From the NCBI GenBank assembly GCA_965119215.1, contig CBCPKK010000001.1, positions 1-64,000 of the forward strand: a stretch of 64,000 bases of DNA, read 5' to 3'. Made by a program: the position numbers and the translations under genes. The DNA is from Buttiauxella sp965119215 (lineage in GTDB: Bacteria; Pseudomonadota; Gammaproteobacteria; Enterobacterales; Enterobacteriaceae). Shown here piece by piece: positions 19,101-27,172 of this stretch. The notes beneath the pieces were generated by a model. That model worked only from the letters and a program-made list of their open reading frames with translations, searched no databases and was not told the DNA's origin. The number at the start of each line of letters is the position of its first letter. Position 1 is the stretch's first letter.

Positions 19101-19310
19101 GGATGTCACCACATCCGGGCTGGCACCCGGATAAAGCGTGACGACCTGGATAGTCGGGTAATCCACTTCGGGCAGTGCGGAAACGGGCAGGAAGCGATAG
19201 CCGATAATCCCGGCAAGCAGGATGGCCACCATCAACAGCGTGGTGGCGACTGGCCGCAGGATGAACAGACGGGATGGGCCTCCTGTGGCGCCTGGTGGTA
19301 GCACCTGCAT
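16185..19310 (-). CDS. mdtB: RND efflux pump inner-membrane subunit MdtB
   Basis: A 1041-residue partner of MdtC (E. coli MdtB is 1040), about 50 percent similar to it, the two genes having arisen by duplication. It starts MQVLPPGATGGPSR, as does the E. coli protein. The fourth-helix pair VVDDAIVVIENI and the second-half motif GIVKKNAIMMIDFA are intact. Two MdtB and one MdtC are thought to make the trimer, with MdtC being the main substrate path. Its ATG overlaps the mdtA stop by one base (TGATG). Confidence 0.96.
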   Translation of the reverse strand: MQVLPPGATGGPSRLFILRPVATTLLMVAILLAGIIGYRFLPVSALPEVDYPTIQVVTLYPGASPDVVTSAITAPLERQFGQMSGLKQMSSQSAGGASVVTLQFQLELPLDVAEQEAQAAINAATNLLPTDLPNPPVYSKVNPADPPIMTLAVTSTAMPMTQVEDMVETRVAQKISQVSGVGLVTLSGGQRPAVRVKLNAPAIAALGLTSETVRTAITSANVNSAKGSLDGPERAVTLSANDQMQSAEEYRNLIIAYQNGAPIRLGDVATVEQGAENAWLGAWANKQPAIVMNVQRQPGANIIDTADSIRAMLPALTKSLPKSVEVKLLSDRTTNIRASVTDTQHELMLAIALVVMIIYLFLRNVPATIIPAVAVPLSLIGTFAVMVFLDFSINNLTLMALTIATGFVVDDAIVVIENISRYIEKGEKPLAASLKGAGEIGFTIISLTFSLIAVLIPLLFMGDIVGRLFREFAVTLAIAILISAVVSLTLTPMMCARMLSHESLRKQNRFSRASERFFDRVIAGYGHILRRVLNHPWLTLSVAFGTLALTVVLWIFIPKGFFPIQDNGIIQGTLQAPQSVSFASMAQRQQQVANVIMKDPAVESLTSFIGVDGTNPSLNSARLQINLKPLSDREDRIPVVIERLQSDVAKVPGVELYLQPVQDLTIDTTVSRTQYQFSLQTTSLDELSTWVPQLTEKLRALPQLSDVSSDWQDQGLVAYINVDRASASRLGISMSDVDNALYNAFGQRLISTIYTQANQYRVVLEHDTSATPGLSALDNIRLASTSGGSVPLSTIAKVEQRFAPLTINHLDQFPSTTFSFNVTSDHSLEDAVKAITAAEKELAMPADITTQFQGSTLAFQAALSNSIWLILASVVAMYIVLGVLYESFIHPITILSTLPTAGVGALLALMLAGAQLDVIAIIGIILLIGIVKKNAIMMIDFALAAEREQGMKPYDAIYQACLLRFRPILMTTLAALLGALPLMLSTGVGAELRRPLGIGMVGGLLVSQVLTLFTTPVIYLLFDNLSHAVRRRFGRRDEEVL

Positions 19311-20560
19311 CAGGAAGTTTCCCCGTTACGTTTGTGTTTTGTATGCGCTTCAGCTTTGCCCGCAGCCGGGGTTGCCGTGGCAGATTGCGCTTCAACCACT
19401 TCAACTTTTGCGCCTTCCGTCAGGCGGTCAATACCGTCAGTGATCACACGGTCGCCAGCAGACAAACCTGCGCTAATCACCACCTTTTGGCTATCCTGAA
19501 TACCGGTTGTCACCAGGTGTTTGCTGACTTTATCTTCGCTGTTCAGCACCCAGACAAAGTGACCTTCATTGCCCATTTGCAGAGCAGCCGTTGGGATGAC
19601 CACTGCATTTTGCTGGGTATCGACCAGCATGCGCGCATTGACGAACTGGTTAGGGAACAGCGCGTCGTCTTCGTTATTAAAGCGAGCTTTGAGTTTGATG
19701 GTGCCGGTAGTGGCATCAATCTGGTTATCAAGGCTCAGCAATACCCCGCTGCTGAGCTTCTGCTTATTGGTGCGATCCCAGGCTTCAACGCTCAGCGTCG
19801 CGCCTGCTTTTTGCGCCTTAACTACGGTGGCAATATCACCTTCTGGCAGGGTAAAGATGAGATCGATAGGATGCGTTTGCGTCAGAACCACAATCCCTGC
19901 TGTATCGCTGCTGGAAATCTGATTACCGACATCCACCTGTTTTAAACCGACACGGCCATCAATCGGTGCCGTAATGCGGCTCCAGTCGAGTTGTAATTGC
20001 GCGCTGGCAACGGCAGCTTCATCGGCTTTTATCGTACCGACAGATTCGTTAACCAATGCCTGTTGTGCGTCCAGTTCCTGGCGTGAAACCAGGTTGGTTT
20101 TAACCAGTTGCTGGTAACGTGCCAGATCGCGGCGTGCATTTGCTAGTGTCGCCTGATCTTTTGCCAGTTGCCCTTGCGCCTGGGCTAGCGCGATTTTGAA
20201 TTGGCTTGGGTCAATTTCTGCCAGTAAATCACCGGCTTTAACTTGTTGCCCTTCCTGGAAGTGAATCGCCAACAATTGACCATCTACCCGGCTGCGTACC
20301 GTAACGGTATTCGCCGCGGTAACAGTGCCAAGACCCGTCAGATAACGAGGAACGGATTCACTGGTCGCCGTTGCTGCCTGAACCGGCGCTAACGCACCAC
20401 CGCGCATTCCGTTACGACCGCCAGCAGGGCGTTGCTGTGCTGATTGCGTACCCGCGCTGTCGTTACCCGTGTTCGTACTGCGCCAGTAAAAAAAAGCGGC
20501 AATAACGATAACGACTGCTGCTGCAATCCATAACCAACGTGCGGTGAATGTGCCTTTCAT
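19310..20560 (-). CDS. mdtA: RND efflux periplasmic adaptor MdtA
   Basis: A 416-residue membrane-fusion protein (E. coli 415). A single N-terminal membrane anchor (about 7-26) is followed by a glycine/arginine-rich linker, a lipoyl half motif (VRSRVDGQLLAIHFQEGQ), an alpha-helical hairpin (about 125-190), the second lipoyl half (ITAPIDGRVGL) and beta-barrel domains. It links MdtBC to TolC. First gene of the operon, 229 bases from the divergent higB. Confidence 0.95.
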   Translation of the reverse strand: MKGTFTARWLWIAAAVVIVIAAFFYWRSTNTGNDSAGTQSAQQRPAGGRNGMRGGALAPVQAATATSESVPRYLTGLGTVTAANTVTVRSRVDGQLLAIHFQEGQQVKAGDLLAEIDPSQFKIALAQAQGQLAKDQATLANARRDLARYQQLVKTNLVSRQELDAQQALVNESVGTIKADEAAVASAQLQLDWSRITAPIDGRVGLKQVDVGNQISSSDTAGIVVLTQTHPIDLIFTLPEGDIATVVKAQKAGATLSVEAWDRTNKQKLSSGVLLSLDNQIDATTGTIKLKARFNNEDDALFPNQFVNARMLVDTQQNAVVIPTAALQMGNEGHFVWVLNSEDKVSKHLVTTGIQDSQKVVISAGLSAGDRVITDGIDRLTEGAKVEVVEAQSATATPAAGKAEAHTKHKRNGETS

Positions 20561-20597
20561 AGATGTACGTCTTCTCTTCCTGAAACGATTAGGCTTA

Positions 20598-20644
20598 ATA
20601 ATACTAGTGTAGTGAGTGAGGTGGGCGGAAAGATGGAGGAAATA
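20598..20644 (-). promoter_or_regulatory. Probable mdtA promoter with degenerate BaeR box
   Basis: TATTAT on the minus strand (20603-20598) is the best -10 element before mdtA. About 30 bases upstream the minus strand reads ATTTCCTCCAT (20643-20633), which keeps the CTCCAT core of the BaeR box I remember (TTTTTCTCCATDATTGGC) but matches its other half poorly. There is no good -35, consistent with an activator-dependent promoter. Confidence 0.4.
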
Positions 20645-20747
20645 TGAAGTACTGTATGGATAAGTCCTGGAAGCCGCTTTTTTACGAGTCGCCTCGTAGG
20701 TTTATGGTTAAAGAGTAGTCTGCTCATGTTTTTGCCAATAACCTGTG

Positions 20748-20778
20748 GTTTATATTTTTAATATAAACTATAGTTTAT
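20748..20778. promoter_or_regulatory. Operator palindromes of the higBA operon
   Basis: Two overlapping perfect palindromes precede higB: GTTTATATT/AATATAAAC (20748-20756, 20760-20768) and the 16-base ATAAACTATAGTTTAT (20763-20778). The second ends just before the ribosome binding site GAGGTG (20779-20784). Such sites are the usual binding place of the antitoxin in autoregulated type II modules. AT-rich sequence here probably also holds the -10. Confidence 0.65.
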
Positions 20779-20789
20779 GAGGTGACGGT

Positions 20790-21137
20790 ATGGGATGGAC
20801 AATTCTCACAACACCACGTTTTGATGAGTGGTTCGATAACCAAAGCGAAGAGCTTCAGGATCGCACATTACATGCGTTAGGGAGTTTACGATTTTTTGGA
20901 CCAGGCTTGTCTCGTCCTTACGCCGATACGCTAAAGGGATCGCGCTTTACCAATATGAAAGAGCTAAGAGTGCAGCATTGCGGCAGGCCCATTCGTGCAT
21001 TTTATGCTTTTGATTTTTCCCGACAGGCCATCGTGCTTTGTGCGGGAGATAAATCTAAAAGTAAGCGGTTCTATGAAACTATGACGAGTATCGCTGATAA
21101 AGAGTTTTTGGCTTGGCTGGAGTCACAGGAGAAATAG
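20790..21137 (+). CDS. higB: HigB-type toxin (RelE/ParE superfamily, Gp49-like)
   Basis: A 115-residue protein of the phage-derived Gp49-like/HigB family. Recognisable are FDEWFDNQSEELQDR in the first helices, the FGPGLSRPYADTLKGSR segment with the MKELRVQHCGRPIRAFYAFD strand pair, and the basic GDKSKSKRFYE region near the C-terminus, which is characteristic of these mRNA interferases. Members cleave mRNA on the ribosome. The toxin gene comes first and the antitoxin gene second, the order seen in higBA modules. In E. coli this place, between mdtA and yegD, holds yegL/pphC and the sib genes instead. Confidence 0.85.
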   Translation: MGWTILTTPRFDEWFDNQSEELQDRTLHALGSLRFFGPGLSRPYADTLKGSRFTNMKELRVQHCGRPIRAFYAFDFSRQAIVLCAGDKSKSKRFYETMTSIADKEFLAWLESQEK

Positions 21138-21138
21138 C

Positions 21139-21456
21139 ATGAAAAGCAACACGAAAGGCTACAGAACACTTGATGAAATCATCGCAACCCTCTCACCTGA
21201 AAGACAGAAGCGAGTCGCCGAAGCTACCGAGGCACTCATTCTGGAAACCTGTCTGCATATGATTCGTGAGCAAATGGGCTGGTCGCAACAGCAACTGGCA
21301 GACGCGATGGGTATCAGCCAACCGGCTGTGACGGCGATTGAAAAGCGCGGGAATGAAGTAAAGCTAGGGACGTTAAAACGTTATATCGAGGCGTTAGGCG
21401 GCAAGCTTTCGCTGCAAATTGAATTTCCGGATGGTGTAAAGCAGCTTAAAATTTAA
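21139..21456 (+). CDS. higA: HigA-type antitoxin (XRE helix-turn-helix)
   Basis: A 105-residue antitoxin. XRE helix-turn-helix at about 38-92, with WSQQQLADAMGISQPAVT and recognition helix residues 58-70; the N-terminal 35 residues form the probable toxin-binding part. The start lies one base after the toxin stop, with CAGGAG overlapping the toxin end, so the two are co-translated. It should bind the palindromes upstream of higB and repress the operon. Confidence 0.87.
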   Translation: MKSNTKGYRTLDEIIATLSPERQKRVAEATEALILETCLHMIREQMGWSQQQLADAMGISQPAVTAIEKRGNEVKLGTLKRYIEALGGKLSLQIEFPDGVKQLKI

Positions 21457-21482
21457 AACGCCGTGAGTTTCCCCACGGCGTT
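21457..21482. terminator. Bidirectional terminator between higA and yegD
   Basis: A perfect 9-base stem, AACGCCGTG (21457-21465) with CACGGCGTT (21474-21482), lies directly after the higA stop. The plus strand continues GTGTTT, and the minus strand continues TTAAATTTTAAG, so it can end both convergent genes. Confidence 0.75.
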
Positions 21483-21486
21483 GTGT

Positions 21487-22845
21487 TTAGTCCCGGAAAA
21501 CCACGTCAGCCCAGCGAGCCAGGCCTGCGGTGACGGAGCCGAAGTCATCGCCTCCGGCAAGCTCAATGCCAGGTAACTGCTGTGCCAGCGCATGTTTAAG
21601 CAGTGGCGAGCGCGCGCTTCCCCCGGTGAGATAAATCACGTCAGGCTTCACAGCACTGTTTTCCAGCGCCAGCGTCACCTGCTCCAGAATACGTTGCAGC
21701 GGTTGGCTGATAGCGCTTTCCAGTTCTGGCTGGGTAATCTCGCAGCCCAGCTCTTTGCTGATAAACGGCAGCAGAGTGGCGACTTGCTTGTGGTCTGACA
21801 GCGCAATTTTACTTTCTTCAGCGGCGCGCACCAGACGGTAGCTGAGTCGCTGACGCCAGACTTTTTGCAGGTAAGCCACTTTTTCAGGTTCACGCGAATC
21901 GCGCACCAGCTCTTTGAGCATGCGGCCATTGGCACTGCTGTAAAAATCGTTTTGTGCCGGAACGTCGTTTATTGCGACTGCATTCCACCAGGGCAGAACC
22001 GGCAGAGCGATACCTTTTTCAGTTTGCCCCCCCATTCCCAGCAGTGGCGAAAGCTGTTTAAAGGCCAGCATGATGTCGAGGTCGTTACCGCCAACGCGGC
22101 AACCACTGTGGCCAAGCAGACTTTGCTCACGATCACGGCGAGCGCGCCATTGCGGGCCCATCAGCAACACAGAGCAGTCCGTTGTACCCCCGCCGATATC
22201 GACGACCAGTACCTGTTTTTCTTCGGTTAGCGTGGCTTCAAAATCCAGGCCTGCGGCGACGGGTTCAAACTGAAAGACAACGTCTTTAAAGCCAGCACGA
22301 TGAGCGGCACGGTCGAGAATGCCTTGCGCCTGCTTGTTGGCTTCGTCACCACCCAAACCCTGAAAGTTAATGGGGCGGCCAATCACTGCCTGCGTGATCG
22401 GTTCGGCAACCTGGCTTTGCGCCTTGTTACGGATGTGCAGCATCATGGCGCAGACTAAATCTTCGAACAGCGCGACTTGCTGCGGCTTGAGGCCATTGGC
22501 ACCGAGGAAAGATTTAGGCGATTTTACGAAGTAAACCTCGTCCGGCTCTTCCATATACTGGCGCAGGGAACTGAGCCCAAATTGCACGCTGCTGGGTAAA
22601 ACGTCGATATCTTCTTCGCGGTTAAAGGAGACCGCACGGCGCAACAACGCCTGGGTTTCCGTACCGGTTGCAGGAACTTCGTGATGGCGATACAACCATT
22701 CACTGACTGATTCACGCGTTGGTGCACACAACATTGACGGAAGTAATGTCGAGCCGTTTTCCATCTCCAGCGCCTGTGGAACGCCATCGCGCATCACTGC
22801 TACAGAGCAGTTTGCAGTACCATAATCAAAGCCTATAAATTGCAT
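21487..22845 (-). CDS. yegD: Hsp70-like putative chaperone YegD
   Basis: A 452-residue actin/Hsp70-fold ATPase (E. coli 450) without the Hsp70 substrate-binding domain. Phosphate-1 motif FIGFDYGTANCSVAVM at the N-terminus, phosphate-2 motif VVDIGGGTTDCSVLL near 220, and adenosine motif YLTGGSARSPLL near 410. ATG at 22845 is chosen over the ATG 60 bases upstream because it gives the conserved MQFIGFDYG start and is preceded by GGGGA. The function is not established; it is cytoplasmic. Confidence 0.92.
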   Translation of the reverse strand: MQFIGFDYGTANCSVAVMRDGVPQALEMENGSTLLPSMLCAPTRESVSEWLYRHHEVPATGTETQALLRRAVSFNREEDIDVLPSSVQFGLSSLRQYMEEPDEVYFVKSPKSFLGANGLKPQQVALFEDLVCAMMLHIRNKAQSQVAEPITQAVIGRPINFQGLGGDEANKQAQGILDRAAHRAGFKDVVFQFEPVAAGLDFEATLTEEKQVLVVDIGGGTTDCSVLLMGPQWRARRDREQSLLGHSGCRVGGNDLDIMLAFKQLSPLLGMGGQTEKGIALPVLPWWNAVAINDVPAQNDFYSSANGRMLKELVRDSREPEKVAYLQKVWRQRLSYRLVRAAEESKIALSDHKQVATLLPFISKELGCEITQPELESAISQPLQRILEQVTLALENSAVKPDVIYLTGGSARSPLLKHALAQQLPGIELAGGDDFGSVTAGLARWADVVFRD

Positions 22846-22908
22846 AACGTCCCCATGCCGGTGAAGAAGGGGGGCGACTTTAGCGGAATGTAGGGCATCG
22901 GGCAACTG

Positions 22909-22921
22909 AATATCAAAGCAA
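22909..22921 (+). promoter_or_regulatory. Possible Ada box upstream of alkA
   Basis: AAT, six bases and GCAA (AATATCAAAGCAA) match the A-box/B-box arrangement described for Ada-regulated promoters. It ends 23 bases before a TATGCT -10-like element (22944-22949), so it would lie near -40. E. coli alkA is Ada-activated, but the box arrangement I recall for alkA differs in order, so this is only a candidate. Confidence 0.35.
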
Positions 22922-22978
22922 GGCAGGTTTCGCGGTGTACATCTATGCTATTGCGATAGTTAACGACAGGACGAAAGA

Positions 22979-23830
22979 ATGTATCAACTGGACTACAGCC
23001 CGCCTTATGACTGGAAATGGATGTTTGGTTTTCTTGCTGGCCGTGCGGTCACGGGTATTGAGGTTGTCAGCGAAACCCGTTATTGCCGCAGTTTTGCATT
23101 AGGGCAGCATCAGGGGTTATTAACACTTGAGCCAGATGAAGCGGCTTGCAAGCTAAATGTGACGTTGAGTGCGGGGTTACAGCCCGTCGCCCATGAAGTT
23201 TTGCAAAGAATAAAGCAACTGCTGGATCTCGATTGTCAGCCACACGCTATTCTCGAAAGCCTGGGGGATTTATCGGCGGCGCGTCCTGGTTTGCGCCTGC
23301 CGGGCTGCATGGATACGTTTGAGCAATCCGTTCGCGCCATCTTGGGGCAACTGGTGAGTGTCGCGATGGCGGCAAAACTGGCCAGTAAACTGGCGCAAAC
23401 CTTTGGTGAACGGCTTGCAGAAAATCCGCAGTGGTTTGTTTTCCCAACGCCTGAACGCCTGGCATCGTTAAGCCCTGAAGAACTAAAACCGCTGGGTATG
23501 CCGTTAAAACGTGGCGAAGCGATTATTCATCTGGCGCGTTTGGTGGAGCAGGGCGAGTTTCCACTCAGTTGCCCCGCAGATGTCGAACAAGGCGTGAAGG
23601 CGCTGACGACTTATCCGGGAATTGGCCGCTGGACTGCCAACTACATTGCCTTACGCGGTTGGCAAGCAAGCGATGTTTTCTTGCCTGACGACTATCTGAT
23701 TAAGCAGCGCTTTCCAGGCATGACTCCTGCGCAAATTCGCCGTTACGCAGAACGCTGGAAACCGTGGCGTTCCTACGCGTTATTGCATATCTGGTATAGC
23801 GATGGCTGGGCGCCTGGTTGCGAACAATAA
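22979..23830 (+). CDS. alkA: DNA-3-methyladenine glycosylase II AlkA
   Basis: A 283-residue base-excision repair enzyme (E. coli 282). N-terminal domain, then a helix-hairpin-helix DNA-binding motif (TYPGIGRWTANY, about 211-222) and catalytic D238 in FLPDDYLIKQRF. The C-terminus RYAERWKPWRSYALLHIWY is the conserved family end. It removes alkylated purines and O2-alkyl pyrimidines from DNA as part of the adaptive response. Divergent from yegD, with 133 bases between them. Confidence 0.96.
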   Translation: MYQLDYSPPYDWKWMFGFLAGRAVTGIEVVSETRYCRSFALGQHQGLLTLEPDEAACKLNVTLSAGLQPVAHEVLQRIKQLLDLDCQPHAILESLGDLSAARPGLRLPGCMDTFEQSVRAILGQLVSVAMAAKLASKLAQTFGERLAENPQWFVFPTPERLASLSPEELKPLGMPLKRGEAIIHLARLVEQGEFPLSCPADVEQGVKALTTYPGIGRWTANYIALRGWQASDVFLPDDYLIKQRFPGMTPAQIRRYAERWKPWRSYALLHIWYSDGWAPGCEQ

Positions 23831-23833
23831 CGC

Positions 23834-26800
23834 TTAGTTAATAGCGAAATAACTGGTATTAAGCAGCATCTCTAACGGGGTCGGTTGGGTTACGGCTTCG
23901 CCAAAAATCAGGTCGATACCGATGCCGGAAAGCGTGTCCATCACCATTGGCAGGTCTGCGGGGCCTGCGATAGTTTGCAGTGACTGGCGCTGTGCGTGGC
24001 CATGAATAATGGTCACCATCATTTCGTCCATCAGGTTGCAATGCACGTTCTGAATCAGTTCATCATCCACGATGATGTAGCTGAAACACTGGCGTGAAAC
24101 ACGTTTAAAGATATCCAGGTCACGTCCTACATGGGTGAGGATCAACTGGCAACCGCTGTCGCGCAGTCTTTGCAGGTTTCTGTCAATTCTCTCATCTTCG
24201 CTTTGCAACGCTTCGCAATGAACCATCAGGTGCAATAAGCGCGCAGGCAGAGGACTGCGGGACAATTGTTCCAGTATCTCGTCGACAACGCTGTCAGTGG
24301 CGAGGCTGTGGGTGGAAAGGGCGAGGGCTACGCCAAAGCCTTTGTTTGCTACTTGTTGGGCAAGCTTGTGGAAAAACTCATTAAATATCCGCAGGTCGAG
24401 CGCACATTGCAGCGCTTTATCGGTGACTGCCGCGCGGAATGTAGACTCATCAATAACCACATCGTCACTCCCCCAGAAACGTAACGACACCAGGTAGAAA
24501 CTGGTCGATTCAGGAACGCGTGGCGGGGCAACGCCTCTTGCCACCATCAGAATTGGATTGTCATTGATGATGCGTTTTTGCTCTTCCAGCGACATGTCCT
24601 GGCCGTCTTTGCGAATATCATGCTGAGAAGACTCGAACACGGTGACCCGGCCACGGCCGCTATTTTTCGAGGCATAACAGGCAATATCCGCCTGAGAGAG
24701 CACTTCAGACGCCAGTCTGTTATCGGCGTCAATTTGGGTTATCCCGGCACTGGCACCAATACGATGTAAACGACCGTTCCAGGTAAAGTGATAATCATTG
24801 ATGCTTTGGATCATGCGCTCGGAAATGTGGCGCGCATTTTCTGCGGAGCAATCAGGAAGCAGCAGACCAAATTCATCACCGCCCAGGCGCGCCAGGAAAT
24901 CACCGGTACGCAACATACTGAGCATTAAGGACGCAAGTTCGCGTAGCAGCGCATCACCGGCTGCGTGCCCGGCTGTGTCGTTGACTGCTTTGAAGCGGTC
25001 AAGGTCGATGAACACCAGCGCGTGGCGCTGACGGTTTTCTCCGGCGCTTTGCAGCAAGCGTTTGAGATGAGTTTCGAAACTGACACGGTTTGCCAGGTGC
25101 GTAAGCCCATCGTGCGAGGCGCTATAGCTCAGCTGTTTGAGCATTTTGCGCGACTCGGTCACATCCTGAATAACCAGCACTGAGCCGATGCTCTGCCCGT
25201 CAAGGGTAGTTAACGGCGTAATGCTGTAATGGATATCGTAACTGCCGCCGTTACGGCAATGCAGAACCACATCGTGTTCGATGGTGGTGCGTGAATAATC
25301 ACCGCTATGAATGTTTTCCATCACCGGCCCATTATCACCAAACGTGATGTGTAGAATAGCCAGAATATGTTGACCAATCGCCTGCTGTTGCGGCCAGCCG
25401 CTGAGCTTCTCGGCGATAGGGTTCATAAAGGTGATATTCATATCAACGTCGGTACAAATCACCGCTTCGCCAATCGAGTCCAGCGTGATGTGCAGACGTT
25501 CTTTTTCCTGATACAGCGCTTCGTTCAGCTGTTTGACTTCGGTCATGTCCATGTTGATGCCCAGCAGACGCTCGACATCCCCATTTTTGTTCAATACCCG
25601 GTTTGCCAGTGAACGAATGTGGCGAATCCCATCTTTGACTTTGACGCGGTATTCCATTTTGAACGGTACGCGAGCCTGTAGGGCTTCACGGACTGTTTTT
25701 TCAGCCGCTGGCGCATCTTCAGGAACAATACATTCAAGCCACAGCGCGTAGGTAGGTTTTACATGCGCCGGGACTTCGTAGAGATCAAACATACGTTTGT
25801 CCCAACTGATCACATCGGTGCCCAGATCCCATTCCCAGATCCCAATTCCACCCGCTTCGTTGGCAAGCGTGATGCGCTCCATCAGACGCTTATTTACCCA
25901 TTCGGTGTGCTTGAGGTCGTTAATGTCTTCGATTTGGGCGATTAAATAGAGTGGCGAACCGTCGATGTCGCGCACGATGGAAACGGCCAACAATGCCCAC
26001 ACCACGTCACCTTTGCTGGTGTAGTAGCGTTTTTCCATCGAGTAACTATTGATACTGCCGCTCACCAGCATATTGAGCTGTTGTAAGTCGGCGTGTAAAT
26101 CTTCCGGATGGGTGATTTGCTGGAAGGTCAGCGAGCGGAGTTGCTCTGCGGTATAACCGAGGAATTTGCTAAGTGATTTATTAACTTGCAACCATTGTCC
26201 ATCGGTCGATACCAGCGCCATGCCGATGGCAGAATATTCCATCGCGTTACGAAAACGCGCTTCGCTTTCGGTGATGTGTTTACGTTCTTCACGGAACGAA
26301 TACATCACCATCGTCATCACGTTAGCGGGTAATAAAATCATCAGGAAGGGCAACCAGGGCGCATTTTCCATTATTGCGGTGTGAGGCTGCTGAATGGTCG
26401 TGCCGTGGGTGGCCATCATTAATGAGACTATCATCAAGGTACCCAGGAAAACGATGAAGGCTTCAAGACGAGGCAGCCTAATAGCACTCCACATCAGAAA
26501 AACAATAATAAAGGTAAATGGCCACGGCAAATAACGCAGCGCCAGGTAACTCAGCGCCAGAGTAATGACGAAAGTGAATATTGTTTCAATCAATAGTTTC
26601 GGATTTTTATGGCGTAATAAAGCGTCGGGCTTAAACAATAATGCTGTTGGAACAAATGCCAGCGCGGCGATAGTTTCAGACAAAGTCCAGACGAAAAAGG
26701 TTTTTACAAAACTGCCAATACCAGAGCCGTCTAACCAGACTGCCAGTACCCCGCCAATTATGGGTGGAATTATCGCGCTACAAATGACCAGCCGCACCCA

Positions 26801-27172
26801 ATTATTTAAGTTTTGTAATGGGTTGTGCTGCGGCAACATACGGCGCATAAGCGATGCGCCGAGTAACGCCTCAATAATATTGATTGCCGTATAGCCGAGA
26901 TTAATTTCATTTAGGGGCTGAAAAATCATGGAGGCGCACAAACTTCCCAGCGCGCAAATCACAATTACCATTGGCCATTGGCGCAAAGGATTACGGAATA
27001 ATGCCACCATAATGACGGAGGTTGGGAACCATAACGGCGCTAAAACTGTACCCAGAAGGGATAACTCCAGGGAGTACCAGGTAAAAATAAAGCTTAAAAA
27101 CCCTAATCCCACGGGCAATAAGAAGGGAGGTAATGCGATTAACTCTTTTGCGCTTTGTTTGATCATTACCAC
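23834..27172 (-). CDS. dgcE: Diguanylate cyclase DgcE (YegE)
   Basis: A 1112-residue signalling protein (E. coli YegE 1105). An N-terminal MASE1 membrane domain with about eight helices (to about 300), three PAS domains (about 305-680; GYTAEQL, EWDLGTDVISWDKR and VDMNITFMNPIAEKLSG are visible), an intact GGDEF catalytic site at 764-768 with an inhibitory RxxD site (RTGD, 755-758), and a C-terminal EAL-like domain (about 860-1105) that lacks the EAL signature and is probably inactive as phosphodiesterase. In E. coli it makes c-di-GMP that drives curli and biofilm expression under RpoS. The stop is four bases from the alkA stop, convergent. Confidence 0.95.
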   Translation of the reverse strand: MVMIKQSAKELIALPPFLLPVGLGFLSFIFTWYSLELSLLGTVLAPLWFPTSVIMVALFRNPLRQWPMVIVICALGSLCASMIFQPLNEINLGYTAINIIEALLGASLMRRMLPQHNPLQNLNNWVRLVICSAIIPPIIGGVLAVWLDGSGIGSFVKTFFVWTLSETIAALAFVPTALLFKPDALLRHKNPKLLIETIFTFVITLALSYLALRYLPWPFTFIIVFLMWSAIRLPRLEAFIVFLGTLMIVSLMMATHGTTIQQPHTAIMENAPWLPFLMILLPANVMTMVMYSFREERKHITESEARFRNAMEYSAIGMALVSTDGQWLQVNKSLSKFLGYTAEQLRSLTFQQITHPEDLHADLQQLNMLVSGSINSYSMEKRYYTSKGDVVWALLAVSIVRDIDGSPLYLIAQIEDINDLKHTEWVNKRLMERITLANEAGGIGIWEWDLGTDVISWDKRMFDLYEVPAHVKPTYALWLECIVPEDAPAAEKTVREALQARVPFKMEYRVKVKDGIRHIRSLANRVLNKNGDVERLLGINMDMTEVKQLNEALYQEKERLHITLDSIGEAVICTDVDMNITFMNPIAEKLSGWPQQQAIGQHILAILHITFGDNGPVMENIHSGDYSRTTIEHDVVLHCRNGGSYDIHYSITPLTTLDGQSIGSVLVIQDVTESRKMLKQLSYSASHDGLTHLANRVSFETHLKRLLQSAGENRQRHALVFIDLDRFKAVNDTAGHAAGDALLRELASLMLSMLRTGDFLARLGGDEFGLLLPDCSAENARHISERMIQSINDYHFTWNGRLHRIGASAGITQIDADNRLASEVLSQADIACYASKNSGRGRVTVFESSQHDIRKDGQDMSLEEQKRIINDNPILMVARGVAPPRVPESTSFYLVSLRFWGSDDVVIDESTFRAAVTDKALQCALDLRIFNEFFHKLAQQVANKGFGVALALSTHSLATDSVVDEILEQLSRSPLPARLLHLMVHCEALQSEDERIDRNLQRLRDSGCQLILTHVGRDLDIFKRVSRQCFSYIIVDDELIQNVHCNLMDEMMVTIIHGHAQRQSLQTIAGPADLPMVMDTLSGIGIDLIFGEAVTQPTPLEMLLNTSYFAIN

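Noticed and set aside
18055..19301. Several plus-strand open frames opposite mdtB and mdtC
   Set aside because: These are antisense shadows of long, well-conserved RND genes.
22846..22905. 20-residue N-terminal extension of YegD
   Set aside because: The downstream ATG gives the conserved family start and has a better ribosome binding site.
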